64,000 nt of DNA from JAFGLZ01 sp964622545 (GCA_964622545.1 CAZUQM010000015.1:1-64000); one strand, 5' to 3'. Shown: positions 24,937-33,918, counted from the stretch's first letter. The notes: generated by a model not told the origin, from the sequence alone. Program-made: numbers and translations.

Positions 24937-25716
24937 TCACGTCTTGTCCACCTCCTCGACAATGGGCCCGCCCTTCTTCGGCGGCTCGGGCAGCGGCTCC
25001 AGAAACGACACCATGTCCGTGGTCTTCAGCGGCCGCGGCAGGCAATACGTCTCGCCGAACTGCACCCGCGCCGTCATGCCCTCCGCGCCGGCCATGCTCC
25101 GCAGCCAGTGACGCAGGTTGTCGATGCGATCGGGCTTGAACTGCGATTCGTAGCACGCGACGGCCTCGACCTTCTGATCGATCGTGTCGGTGATGTCGAG
25201 CACGAACCGCGCCGGCCAGTCGACCATGTCGAGCGAGCGCGGGATCTGTCGGTAGACGATGTGGCGAACGGTATGGGGAGGCAGGTCGCCGAACCGGTCG
25301 TCCCACTTCGTCAGCTTGGCGTAGAAGGCACTCGACTCGGCCAGCAGCTCGCTCTGCCAGTGGTCGGGCGAGGCCTGCGGCGTGCGGCCCGCGAGCGTGA
25401 ACACGGCCTTCGGACGGTACCTCCGCAGCGCGGTCGCCAGCACGTAGCGGTTGGCCGGGCAGTCCATCAGCTCGCGGTTCGTGATCGTCAGGATCTCCAT
25501 CCGCTCCACCCCGAGCACCTTGGCCGCGCGGGCCGCTTCCTCGCGACGCCGCTCCTCGGTGCCGTTCGGCGTGGGCTCACCGGTGGTGGTGTGCAGCATG
25601 GCCACCCGGTAGCCGAGCTTGACGGCCTTGGCGATGGCACCGCCCAGAAAGATCTCCAGATCGTCCGGGTGGGGCGAGGTGAACACGATGTCGACGGTCG
25701 ACTCTTCTTCCGGCAT
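24937..25716 (-). CDS. PIG-L (LmbE) family deacetylase, copy A
   Basis: A 259-residue zinc-dependent N-deacetylase candidate. The SPHPDDLE motif supplies H16, D18 and D19, and the later ASPDHW motif supplies the third zinc-ligand histidine. The family (MshB, BshB, LmbE, PIG-L) removes N-acetyl groups from GlcNAc-type substrates. It is highly similar over its whole length to the next upstream gene, only 38 nt away, so the two arose by tandem duplication. One visible difference lies next to the first motif: LEIFLGG here against LEISCGG in copy B. The small-molecule substrate is unknown. Confidence 0.85.
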   Translation of the reverse strand: MPEEESTVDIVFTSPHPDDLEIFLGGAIAKAVKLGYRVAMLHTTTGEPTPNGTEERRREEAARAAKVLGVERMEILTITNRELMDCPANRYVLATALRRYRPKAVFTLAGRTPQASPDHWQSELLAESSAFYAKLTKWDDRFGDLPPHTVRHIVYRQIPRSLDMVDWPARFVLDITDTIDQKVEAVACYESQFKPDRIDNLRHWLRSMAGAEGMTARVQFGETYCLPRPLKTTDMVSFLEPLPEPPKKGGPIVEEVDKT

Positions 25717-25754
25717 GGTTCTTCCTAAGCGGCCGCCCCAGGGCGACCGGTCGG

Positions 25755-26477
25755 CTACTCCAACACCTTCATCATGTCATTCGTGACGTACGGTCGCGGC
25801 AGGACGAAGCTCTCGCCGTACATGTAGCCGGCCGCGCCGCCCTCGAACCCCGCGCCGCTGCGCAGCCAGTGCGTCAGCATCGCCAGCCGCGCCGGGTTGA
25901 ACTGCGACTCGTAGCATGCGATGGCCTCGAGCTTCTGCTCGAGTGTGTCGCTGATGTCCATCACGAACGACGTCGGCCATCGCACCATGTGCAGGCCGAT
26001 CGGTATTTGACGGTACACGATCTGGCCGATCGTGTGCGGCGGCGTGCCGTCGAACCGGTCGTCCCACTTGGTCAGCCGCGCGTAGAACGCGCTCGATTCG
26101 GCCAGCAACTCCGCCTGCCAGTGATCGGGCGAGGCCAGCGGCGTCCGACCCGCCATCGTCACGATGAACTTGGGGCGGTACTTGCGCAAGGCCGTCGCCA
26201 GCAGATACCGGTTCGCCGGGACGTCCATCAACTCGCGGTTCTGGATGGGCAGGATCTCCATCGCCGTCGCGCCGAGCACCTCGGCGGCCTTGGCGGCCTC
26301 GGCGCGGCGGCGCTCCTCGGTGCCCATCGGCGTGGGCTCGCCGCTGGTCGAATGGACCATGGCCACCCGATAGCCCAGCCTGGCCAGCTTGGCGATCGTG
26401 CCGCCGCAACTGATCTCGAGGTCATCCGGGTGGGGCGAGGTGAACACCACGTCCATCGGTGCGTCGCTGTCTGACAT
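25755..26477 (-). CDS. PIG-L (LmbE) family deacetylase, copy B
   Basis: A 240-residue paralogue of the neighbouring deacetylase, with the same SPHPDDLE (H16/D18/D19), GEPTPMGTEERRR, AGRTP and SPDHW motifs, so the active site looks intact. The start at 26477 follows GAGGGG; the upstream in-frame ATG (26564) has no SD and adds a non-conserved extension. It is followed by copy A and the ThyA-like gene at short spacing on the same strand. The run may be one operon, possibly including the SGNH hydrolase gene 115 nt upstream. Confidence 0.85.
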   Translation of the reverse strand: MSDSDAPMDVVFTSPHPDDLEISCGGTIAKLARLGYRVAMVHSTSGEPTPMGTEERRRAEAAKAAEVLGATAMEILPIQNRELMDVPANRYLLATALRKYRPKFIVTMAGRTPLASPDHWQAELLAESSAFYARLTKWDDRFDGTPPHTIGQIVYRQIPIGLHMVRWPTSFVMDISDTLEQKLEAIACYESQFNPARLAMLTHWLRSGAGFEGGAAGYMYGESFVLPRPYVTNDMMKVLE

Positions 26478-26592
26478 CGTCCCCTCGTGTGGATGCGGTT
26501 CTGTGCTCTGGGCCGATCCGCGGCCAGCCGGACGCATGATAGGAACGCCCCGGCTCAGACACAACCCGCCGCGTGCGCTCAGAAAGCGGAGC

Positions 26593-27924
26593 CTACTTCG
26601 GAAAGAGCCGCATCAGCTCATCGACGAACAGCTCGTGCCCGCGATCGTCCGGGTGGTTGATGCCGTTCATCAGCAGGATCTCGTAGGGCACCCCCGCGTC
26701 TTCGAGCAGCTCCCACCGCAGCGCCGCATCGGCCAGACCGACGTCGGCATCCCCGGCCAACTGCCGCAGCGCGAGGCAGTCCTCGCGATTCTCTCGCCCG
26801 CGGGCGTACCGCTTGGCCATCCACGACGGCATGACGAAGTGCGGCGTGATGATGACGAACTCCGCGCCGATCGTCCGCGCCTGCTTGATCGCGCTGGTCC
26901 AGTTCGCCAGCAGCGTCTTCTTCGGCAGCCGCATGTCGTTGACGAACTCCACGGTGATCAGGTCCGGCTTGTGAGCGAGCACCTCCTCGGGATACTTCTT
27001 CAGCCGGCCGTGCGTGCTCGTGCCGCCGATGCCCGCGTTGATGACCTTGATGTCGCTCTTGGGGAAACGCTCTTTCAGCCGCGTCGCGAACAGATCGACG
27101 TAGCGCCGCTCCGGCCGGCTCGCATCCCCGCCGACGGTGACGCTGTCGCCCCAACAGACGATCATTACCGGCTGGCCCTCGCGGAGCTTGCCCAGCGTTC
27201 GGGCCACCGGTGCCGGATCGGGCTTCGGCCGCTCGGCCGCCACGACCGGATCGACCACATAAACGTGATGCGGCTGCACGGTCTTGGCGTGGTACGGCCG
27301 GTAGACCGTCGCCAGCGTCACCGCCCCGGGCGTCGCCGGCGGCATCGACGGACAATCGACGTCCGGCTCACCGCGACGGAGCGTCACGGTCCCGTCCGGC
27401 AGGATCTCGATGCGGTCGACCCGCCGCCGCCCGTAGGTGTACGCGATCGAGACCGGCTGGCCCTTGGCGATGCGACCGTTCGGCAGACGCGACAGCGCTC
27501 CCCAGAACGCATCCAGGAAGTAGTCGCGACCGGCTTGATAGACGGTGCCGTTGTCTTTCGCCGACGTGACGGTCAGCGAGCCGGGCTCGAGCTGGCCCGG
27601 CATGACGCGACGCGGCTCGCGACCGGCCTTGAGGCGCGTGCCGCCCCGCCAGCTCTGGGGCTTGGTCTCGCTGAGCGGTCCGGTCTCGGCGGCCACGCGA
27701 ACCGAGTCGGACGGCTCGACGGGCAGCTCGGTCCGCTTCACGTCGACGACCTTGCCACCGACGTCGCAACGGCCCTCGGTGACCACGACCGATCGCTCGC
27801 GACAGACGATCTCGAGACCTTCGACGACGGCGGGGTTCTGTCCCAGCGTCTGCACCCGCGGCGCAGGCAACTCCGCGGCTGCGACCAGGGCGACGAACGA
27901 TGCGCTCAAGCAGGCCAGCGTCAT
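26593..27924 (-). CDS. Secreted SGNH/GDSL-type esterase or lipase-like hydrolase
   Basis: A 443-residue exported protein with a signal peptide (MTLACLSASFVALVAAA). The C-terminal half is an SGNH hydrolase: block I is CWGDSVTVGG (catalytic Ser in GDS), followed by a Gly of block II in NAGIGGTSTHG, an FVNDMRL block III Asn, and a terminal NHPDDRGHELF block V Asp-His pair. The N-terminal 200 residues form a beta-rich domain of unknown role. The ATG at 27924 is preferred over that at 27957 because AAAGGAG lies 11 nt before it and it begins the signal. The likely reaction is deacylation of a carbohydrate or similar ester. Confidence 0.8.
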   Translation of the reverse strand: MTLACLSASFVALVAAAELPAPRVQTLGQNPAVVEGLEIVCRERSVVVTEGRCDVGGKVVDVKRTELPVEPSDSVRVAAETGPLSETKPQSWRGGTRLKAGREPRRVMPGQLEPGSLTVTSAKDNGTVYQAGRDYFLDAFWGALSRLPNGRIAKGQPVSIAYTYGRRRVDRIEILPDGTVTLRRGEPDVDCPSMPPATPGAVTLATVYRPYHAKTVQPHHVYVVDPVVAAERPKPDPAPVARTLGKLREGQPVMIVCWGDSVTVGGDASRPERRYVDLFATRLKERFPKSDIKVINAGIGGTSTHGRLKKYPEEVLAHKPDLITVEFVNDMRLPKKTLLANWTSAIKQARTIGAEFVIITPHFVMPSWMAKRYARGRENREDCLALRQLAGDADVGLADAALRWELLEDAGVPYEILLMNGINHPDDRGHELFVDELMRLFPK

Positions 27925-28104
27925 GGGGTTCACGGCTCCTTTCTGACGTTCGGACAAGAGGCCCCATTATGACGCCGGCCGGGGCGCTGTCGAGAGGACA
28001 CGACGACGTGGGTTACTCTTGACCGCCCGGACGCGCAAAGGTAGCGTGGCCCATCCGGCCCGCTCGGACCGGCTCGGTGTCTTTTTCGAGCACGTGGGGC
28101 CTGC

Positions 28105-28995
28105 ATGTCAGACGAACGCAAGGCTATCAGCATCATCGGGGCAGGGGTGACCGGTACGTCCCTGGCCTGCCTGGCGCACCGGGCCGGGTACCCGATCGCC
28201 GCTATCGCCAGCCGACGGGCGGAATCGGTGCGATCGGCCTGCAGCATGCTCGGCCGCGACGTGGGCGTCGGCGACAACGCCGAGGCCGCCCGCCGAGGCC
28301 GACTCGTCCTGATCACCACGTCCGACGACGCGATCGCCTCCGTCTGCCGCGACCTCGCCGAGGCCGGGGCCTTCCGGTCCGATGCCGTGGTCGCCCATTG
28401 CAGCGGAGCGCTCGGCAGCGACGCGCTCGCGCCGGCTCGCGACCTTTGCGCCGCGTCGGTGGGTTCCATCCACCCCATGCAGACGTTCCCGAGCGTCGCC
28501 AGGGCCCTGTCGAGCTTCGCGGGCACGTGGTGCTTCTGCGAAGGCGACCGCTCCGCGGTGGCGGCCCTGACCGATCTCTTCTCGGCCATCGGCGGACGCG
28601 TCGAGGAGATCAGCTCGGCGAACAAGGTGCACTATCACGCCGCGGCCGTGGTGGCCTGCAACTACCTCGTCGTCCTGCTCGAGGCCGCCGGCGAGCTGGC
28701 CAAACACGCGGGTATCGACCGGACCCAGGCGATGGCCGCACTCAGGCCACTCGTCGATTCGACGGTCGAAAACGTATGTAGCATCGGGCCGACCGAGGCG
28801 CTCACCGGCCCGATCGCCCGGGGCGACGTGGAGACCGTGGCCAAGCACCTGGAGGCCATCGGTGAGGTGTCCAAGGAGCTGCTCTCCCTGTACCGGGTGA
28901 TGGGCAGGCGGGCCCTGGCGATCGCGGAGGTCAAGGGCGGTTTGGGCGAGGACGCCGCCGGGCGTCTGCGCGAGCTGCTGCGGCACGGTGCGTAA
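28105..28995 (+). CDS. Rossmann-fold DUF2520-type dehydrogenase-like protein
   Basis: A 296-residue protein with an N-terminal NAD(P)-binding motif (SIIGAGVTGTSLA) and a central HCSGALGSDALAPA/GSIHPMQTFP region. The helical C-terminal dimerisation domain contains AVVACNYLVVLLE. This layout matches the Rossmann-like plus DUF2520 family, distantly related to ProC and 6-phosphogluconate dehydrogenases. Its physiological substrate is not established, though the family is often linked to coenzyme A or pantothenate-type metabolism. GTGGGG lies 6-10 nt before the ATG. folD follows 87 nt downstream, so co-transcription is possible. Confidence 0.85.
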   Translation: MSDERKAISIIGAGVTGTSLACLAHRAGYPIAAIASRRAESVRSACSMLGRDVGVGDNAEAARRGRLVLITTSDDAIASVCRDLAEAGAFRSDAVVAHCSGALGSDALAPARDLCAASVGSIHPMQTFPSVARALSSFAGTWCFCEGDRSAVAALTDLFSAIGGRVEEISSANKVHYHAAAVVACNYLVVLLEAAGELAKHAGIDRTQAMAALRPLVDSTVENVCSIGPTEALTGPIARGDVETVAKHLEAIGEVSKELLSLYRVMGRRALAIAEVKGGLGEDAAGRLRELLRHGA

Positions 28996-29082
28996 ACGCG
29001 TTCAACGGCGATCGGGCGTGCGGCTCGGTCGCCTGGTCCAATCACAAAGGCGCGGTTTTCGCGAGCACGACGGGAGACAGCC

Positions 29083-30066
29083 ATGGCAGGACAAATCCTG
29101 GACGGTCAGGCACTGGCCGACAAGATCAAGGCCGGTTTGCAGGAAGAGGTCGAGGCGCTCAAGAAGGCGGGCAAGCCCGCGCACCTGGTCGCGGTGCAGG
29201 TGGGCGATCCGCCCGCCTCCCGGATCTACGTCAACCAGCAGCGGAAGTCCTGCGAGGCCATCGGACTGGTCTACGACCTCAACCAGCTCGACGAGAACTG
29301 CTCCGAGCAGGACGTGCTCGACGAGATCAAGCGGCTCAACGAGGACGACAGCGTCACCGGCATCATCCTCCAGATGCCGCTCGGGCCCGACATGGACGCC
29401 CGCAAGGTGCAGGTCACCATCGACCCCGACAAGGACGTCGAGGGCATGCACCCGACCAACATGGGGCGCCTCTTCTACGGGGGCGGGACCATCGTGCCCT
29501 GCACGCCGGCCGGTGCGGTCGAGCTGCTCAAGAGTACGGGTGAGAACCTCGCCGGGAAGGAGGCCGTCGTCGTCGGCCACAGTGAGATCGTCGGCAAGCC
29601 GATCGCGGCGATCCTGCTCCAGTCGCTGACCGAGTCGCCGACCGTGACGGTGTGCCACATCGCGACGAGGGACCTGGCCGCCCACACCCAACGCGCCGAG
29701 ATCCTCTTCGTCGCCACCGGCAAGGCCCAGGCCATGTGGCAGCGCTACAACCGCGCCAAGAAGGCCGGCGAGAACCCGCCGCTGCCCGACCTGTCACCCA
29801 TCATCAAGGCCGACATGATCAAGGACGGGGCGATCGTCATCGACGTGGCCATCAACCGCCTGCCCAAGGGCTTCGACGACAACGGCGAGCCGATCAAGAA
29901 CGAGAAGGGCAAGAACGCCATGGTCACCGTGGGCGACGTCGAGTTCGAGGCCGCCAAAGACAAGTGCAGCTACATCACGCCCGTGCCAGGCGGGTGCGGA
30001 CCGATGACGGTGGCGATGCTGCTCACGAACACGGTCGAGGCCGCCAAGGCGATGGCGGGGATGTAG
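29083..30066 (+). CDS. folD: Bifunctional methylenetetrahydrofolate dehydrogenase / methenyltetrahydrofolate cyclohydrolase
   Basis: Cytosolic one-carbon enzyme interconverting 5,10-methylene-THF, 5,10-methenyl-THF and 10-formyl-THF. Seen: the Y-V-x-x-x-x-K-x-C-E substrate motif near residue 49 (IYVNQQRKSCE), the QMPLG loop, the VVVGHSEIVGKP dinucleotide-binding region and the C-terminal signature PGGCGPMTVAML. At 327 residues it is about 30-40 longer than usual. The extra residues lie around the TGKAQAMWQRYNRAKKAGE and NGEPIKNEKG segments, a variant found in some Planctomycetota and Bacteroidota. GGGAG precedes the ATG. Confidence 0.95.
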   Translation: MAGQILDGQALADKIKAGLQEEVEALKKAGKPAHLVAVQVGDPPASRIYVNQQRKSCEAIGLVYDLNQLDENCSEQDVLDEIKRLNEDDSVTGIILQMPLGPDMDARKVQVTIDPDKDVEGMHPTNMGRLFYGGGTIVPCTPAGAVELLKSTGENLAGKEAVVVGHSEIVGKPIAAILLQSLTESPTVTVCHIATRDLAAHTQRAEILFVATGKAQAMWQRYNRAKKAGENPPLPDLSPIIKADMIKDGAIVIDVAINRLPKGFDDNGEPIKNEKGKNAMVTVGDVEFEAAKDKCSYITPVPGGCGPMTVAMLLTNTVEAAKAMAGM

Positions 30067-30074
30067 GGCGTCAA

Positions 30075-30107
30075 ACGTCGACAAGTCAACACGTCGACAC
30101 GTCGACA
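30075..30107 (+). repeat. Short direct repeats of ACGTCGACA
   Basis: Three copies of ACGTCGACA lie at 30075-30083, 30091-30099 and 30099-30107, just after the folD stop. Each contains the palindrome GTCGAC. Origin unknown; it could be a protein-binding array or simple sequence expansion. Confidence 0.5.
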
Positions 30108-30154
30108 TGGCGAGGCGTCTACGCGTCGTTGGATGGCGTTTCCACGCGATGCTT

Positions 30155-30170
30155 ACGCCCTCGCGGGCGT
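30155..30170 (+). other. Small hairpin in the folD-preA-like gap
   Basis: ACGCCC-TCGC-GGGCGT forms a perfect 6-bp stem with a tetraloop, about 90 nt after folD. No T-run follows, so its role as a terminator is doubtful. The rest of the 276-nt gap shows no gene. Confidence 0.3.
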
Positions 30171-30342
30171 GTGGGCATGTCATTGCGGAAGGACGTGCTT
30201 GGGTCATGCGAACCGCAGCGTGGCCGTGAGGTGTGCGGTCTTGCGAGCGATCGATCGTGAGTGGTCAACCGATTGCAGGCTTGGGGGGAGCAGCGGTCGC
30301 GCCACGGTTGCACGGCCTTGAGGGCGTTGGTACAGAAGAGGT

Positions 30343-31563
30343 ATGAGCGTCGCCATCTCTCTCGAAACCCATGCCGGTGGGCTCCACTGGCGCAACCCCT
30401 TTCTCGTCGGCTCCGGCCCGACGACGAAACGCGTCGACCAGCTCGTCGAGGCAGACCGATGCGGCTGGGCCGGCGCGTCGATCAAGCTGACCATCGACCC
30501 GCCGCCGTACATCAACCGCCAGCCGCGCTACCGCTGGTCGAAGCGCGAGCGGATGCACTACTTCACGGCCGAGAAGCGACTGACGCTCGATGAAGGGCTC
30601 TGGCTCGTCGAGGGCGGACGCCGGGCCGCGCCCGATCTCATCCTGCTGGCCAACATCACCTACGCGGGCCAGGCGGGCCTCGACGGCTGGGCCGACATGG
30701 CGCGCAAGTTCGAATCCGCCGGCGCCCACGCCATCGAGCTCAACCTCTGCTGTCCGAACATGAGCTACAACGTCGACGTGACGGCCGGCCAGGACGCGAA
30801 CCGCCCCAGCAGCGGGGCCTCGCTCGGCCAGCAGCCGCAGGTCGTTGCCGACATCACCCGTGCGGTCGCTCGCGCCGTCGGCATCCCCGTGCTCTGCAAG
30901 CTCACACCGGAGGGCGGCAACGTGGCGACGGTCGCGGCCGCGGCGTTCGAGGCCGGTGCGCAGGCCGTCGGCGGCACGGCCAATCGGCTTGGCATCGTCG
31001 ACGTCGACATCCATCGGCCCGACGCGTCGGCCATCCGCCTCCAGGAGCAGCACTCGCTGGTCTGCCTGTCCGGTCCGTGGATCAAGCCGCTGGGCATGCG
31101 AGACGTCTACGAGATGCGGTCGGCGTGCGGCCCGGATCGATCCCTCATCGCCTACGGCGGCATCGCCGGCTACGAGGACGCCGTCCGGTACGCCATGCTC
31201 GGGGCCGACCTGATCGGCGTATGCACCCAGACGATGGTCGCCGGGTTCGGATTCCTCGACCAATGGGTCGAGCAGCTACGGACGTACATGGCCGAGCACG
31301 GCGTCGCGTCATGGTCCGCGCTGCGTGACCGCCTGGTCGATCGTATCGCCACGGCCACCGACCTCGATCTCTACGCCGGCTACGCCCAGCTCGATCCGGA
31401 GGCCTGCACCGCCTGCGGTCTGTGTGGCCGTATCGGACACTGCAACGCCATCGAGACCCACCCCGACGAGCCGCCGACCGTGCACGCCGAGCGCTGCGAG
31501 GCGTGCGGCACGTGCGTCGACATCTGTCCGGCCGGCGCGATGAGGCTGGTCCGCGAGCGGTAA
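30343..31563 (+). CDS. PreA-like dihydropyrimidine dehydrogenase / dihydroorotate dehydrogenase-type protein with ferredoxin domain
   Basis: A 406-residue FMN-dependent oxidoreductase candidate. Residues about 10-320 are a DHOD/PreA TIM barrel: the NPFLVGSGP opening, NLCCPNMSYN substrate loop, CKLTPEGGN, GGTANR and the phosphate-binding IAYGGIAGYED. Residues 345-400 hold two 4Fe-4S motifs, CTACGLCGRIGHC and CEACGTCVDICP. The first is atypical in its last spacing. PreA works with a PreT partner that feeds electrons from NAD(P)H to reduce uracil or thymine; no preT is in this window. GAGGT lies directly before the ATG. Confidence 0.8.
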   Translation: MSVAISLETHAGGLHWRNPFLVGSGPTTKRVDQLVEADRCGWAGASIKLTIDPPPYINRQPRYRWSKRERMHYFTAEKRLTLDEGLWLVEGGRRAAPDLILLANITYAGQAGLDGWADMARKFESAGAHAIELNLCCPNMSYNVDVTAGQDANRPSSGASLGQQPQVVADITRAVARAVGIPVLCKLTPEGGNVATVAAAAFEAGAQAVGGTANRLGIVDVDIHRPDASAIRLQEQHSLVCLSGPWIKPLGMRDVYEMRSACGPDRSLIAYGGIAGYEDAVRYAMLGADLIGVCTQTMVAGFGFLDQWVEQLRTYMAEHGVASWSALRDRLVDRIATATDLDLYAGYAQLDPEACTACGLCGRIGHCNAIETHPDEPPTVHAERCEACGTCVDICPAGAMRLVRER

Positions 31564-31603
31564 CGACGTCCGCTCTGTCCGTGCCTCGGCGACCGTTTTC
31601 GAC

Positions 31604-31609
31604 TACAAT
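31604..31609 (+). promoter_or_regulatory. Candidate -10 element for mdh
   Basis: TACAAT matches five of six consensus bases and lies about 70 nt before the mdh start. The hexamer 17 nt upstream (GTGCCT) is a poor -35, so this is tentative. Confidence 0.25.
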
Positions 31610-31679
31610 CCCTCCGCGAGTTCGTCGGCATTTCCGCCGACGCTTTCATGCCACAAGCAGATACGCAGGGGTATTCGTC

Positions 31680-32618
31680 ATGCAGCGTGCGAAACTATCG
31701 ATCATCGGAGCGGGGGCCGTCGGCGCGACGTGCGCCCACTGGGCCGCGTCGAAGGAGCTGGCCGACATCGTCCTCGTCGACATCCCCGACAAGCTCGGCT
31801 CGACCCAGGGCAAGGCCCTCGACCTGGCCGAGGCCGCCCCCGTCGAGGGCTTCGACGTCAAGATCACCGGCACGGACGACTACAAGGCCACCGCCGGCAG
31901 CGACGTCGTCGTCATCACGGCCGGCATCCCCCGCAAGCCCGGCATGAGCCGCGACGACCTCGTCGAGACCAACGTCAAGATCGTCAAGGCCGTCACCGAG
32001 CAGGTGGCCGCCACCAGCCCCGATGCGGTGCTCGTGCTGGTCAGCAACCCGCTCGATGCGATGGTCTACACGGCCTGGAAGGTGAGCTGCTTCCCGACCT
32101 GGCGCGTCGTGGGTCAGGCCGGCTGCCTCGACGTCGCCCGCTACTGTGCGTTTATCGCGATGGAGATCGGGTGCAGCGTCGAGGACGTTCGGGCCCTGCT
32201 GATGGGCGGGCACGGCGACGACATGGTGCCGCTCGTTCGGTACACGACCGTCTCGGGCATTCCGGTCTCACAGCTCATCAGCCAGCAGCGGATGGACGAG
32301 ATCGTCCAGCGGACACGCATGGGCGGCGGCGAGATCGTCAAGCTGATGGGCATCAGCGCCTTCTACGCGCCGGCCGCCGGGGTCATCCAGATGGTCGAGT
32401 CGATCCTCCGCGATAAGAAACGCATCCTGCCGTGCGCGGCCTACTGCGACAAGGAATACGGCGTGGGCGGCTACTTCGTCGGCGTGCCCTGCGTGCTGGG
32501 CACCAAGGGCGTCGAGAAGATCATCGAGGTCAACCTCGACCAGACGGAGCGCGGCATGTTCGATACGTCCGTCGGTCACGTCAAAGAGCTGTGCGCGATG
32601 GTCGACACGATGCTGTAA
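31680..32618 (+). CDS. mdh: Malate dehydrogenase (LDH/MDH superfamily, NAD-dependent)
   Basis: A 312-residue TCA-cycle enzyme converting malate and oxaloacetate. Motifs: the N-terminal GAGAVGATCA Rossmann loop, ITAGIPRKPGMSRDDL (malate-type Arg in the mobile loop), VSNPLDAM, GCLDVAR with catalytic Asp and Arg, and LMGGHGDDMVP with catalytic His. The strongly conserved FR after that Arg reads YC here (VARYCAFIA), a noticeable deviation just beyond the catalytic residues. The start at 31680 has AGGGG about 9 nt upstream; the open frame continues further 5' over the preceding gene but carries no MDH sequence there. Confidence 0.93.
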   Translation: MQRAKLSIIGAGAVGATCAHWAASKELADIVLVDIPDKLGSTQGKALDLAEAAPVEGFDVKITGTDDYKATAGSDVVVITAGIPRKPGMSRDDLVETNVKIVKAVTEQVAATSPDAVLVLVSNPLDAMVYTAWKVSCFPTWRVVGQAGCLDVARYCAFIAMEIGCSVEDVRALLMGGHGDDMVPLVRYTTVSGIPVSQLISQQRMDEIVQRTRMGGGEIVKLMGISAFYAPAAGVIQMVESILRDKKRILPCAAYCDKEYGVGGYFVGVPCVLGTKGVEKIIEVNLDQTERGMFDTSVGHVKELCAMVDTML

Positions 32619-32807
32619 CGTGGCCGTCTTCGACGCCCGCTTCGGACGTACCCCCATTCCGCACTGGCCAGGCCGGTCGGCGTTTTGCTAGGATGGGAGC
32701 GTTCGGGAGTGAATCCGATGCACATGCCGGCGAGCCGGTCGGCGGACGCCCGTCGCGAGGTCGGCGCCCGTCGGAGCCACCCTCATATCTGCTAACGGAG
32801 GATTGTC

Positions 32808-33806
32808 ATGGCCAGTCACAACGGCCCGAGCGAAGCGAACAAGCCGGGTGAGACGTCGAGCCAGGGAACCGATCGACGTGGGTTCCTCAAGCAGGTGGCG
32901 GCCGGAGCGGCCGTCGCCGTCGGGACGAACGTCGCGGCCGATCAGGCCCTCGCCGCCGACGAGGCGGGCGAGAAAGCCGTCGACGCCGGCAAGATGCCCA
33001 TGATCAAGCTGGGCAAGCACCAGGTCAGCCGCCTGGTCGCGGGCAGCAATCCGGTGGCCGGATACTCGCACTCGACGCGCAACCTCGCCCAGCACATGCG
33101 CGAGTACTTCACCCCCGAGCGGACGCTCGAGTTCGCCAAGAAGTGCGAGAAACTCGGCATCAACACCTGGCAGACCAGTTGCAGCAGGAAGATCCTCCAA
33201 ACGCTGAAGCACCTGCGGGAGCAGGGCTCGGACCTTCAATGGGTGTGCCTGACCTCCGCACGGCCCATGGAGCCGTCGTTCGAGAAGATCCTCGCCCTCA
33301 AGCCGATCGCGATCGTCCATCACGGCGGGGTCACCGATATGTCGTTCCGCATGGATCGTCAGAACCTGGTGCAGGACTTCCTCAAGAAGGTCCGCGACGC
33401 CGGCGTGCTGGTCGGCATGTCGTCGCACAACCCGGCGAACATCGCCTACGCCGAGGAGAAGGGCTGGGACACCGACTTTTACATGGCGTGCTTCTACAAC
33501 GTGATGCGACCGGCCAAGGAGATCCGCGAGAAGCTCGGCTCGTCGCCGCTCGGTGAGCCGTTCCTCGACGACGACCGTATCGAGATGACCAAGGTCGTCC
33601 GTCAGACGACGAAACCGTGCTTGGGGTTCAAGATCCTGGCCGCGGGGCGCCTGACCTGGACCAGCCATTCGGTCGAGCAGGCCTTCGCCTTCGCCTTCAA
33701 GCACGTCAAGAAGACCGACGGCGTCATCGTCGGCATGTACCCGAAGTTCTCCGACGAGGTCACACACAATGTCCAACTGACCCACAAGTACGGCATGTTG
33801 GCGTAG
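32808..33806 (+). CDS. Tat-exported aldo/keto-reductase-like TIM-barrel protein
   Basis: A 332-residue protein with a twin-arginine signal (DRRGFLKQVAAGAAVAVG, residues about 23-40) following a hydrophilic N-region. The body starts KLGKHQVSRLVAGSNPVAGY and continues like a divergent aldo/keto-reductase TIM barrel (ALKPIAIVHHGG, LGFKILAAGR, GVIVGMY). The classical AKR Asp-Tyr-Lys-His tetrad is not obvious, so the reaction is unclear. Families with this layout are abundant in Planctomycetota. CGGAGG lies 6 nt upstream of the ATG. The Tat signal suggests a cofactor-containing, periplasmic protein. Confidence 0.75.
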   Translation: MASHNGPSEANKPGETSSQGTDRRGFLKQVAAGAAVAVGTNVAADQALAADEAGEKAVDAGKMPMIKLGKHQVSRLVAGSNPVAGYSHSTRNLAQHMREYFTPERTLEFAKKCEKLGINTWQTSCSRKILQTLKHLREQGSDLQWVCLTSARPMEPSFEKILALKPIAIVHHGGVTDMSFRMDRQNLVQDFLKKVRDAGVLVGMSSHNPANIAYAEEKGWDTDFYMACFYNVMRPAKEIREKLGSSPLGEPFLDDDRIEMTKVVRQTTKPCLGFKILAAGRLTWTSHSVEQAFAFAFKHVKKTDGVIVGMYPKFSDEVTHNVQLTHKYGMLA

Positions 33807-33872
33807 CCTTGCGCGATACGATGAGAGCCTGTTGGTCTGCACGCTCCGACGCCGAAGCGGCCTGTGTCACCG

Positions 33873-33918
33873 TCGCTCTCGACTGTGAGTGATGGCACGA
33901 AATCGCTCTCGACCGTGA
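33873..33918 (+). repeat. 16-bp direct repeat, 30-bp period
   Basis: TCGCTCTCGACTGTGA (33873-33888) recurs as TCGCTCTCGACCGTGA (33903-33918) with one mismatch. It lies in the 208-nt gap upstream of the cytochrome gene, about 100-140 nt before its start. It could be a regulator's paired binding site. Confidence 0.45.
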
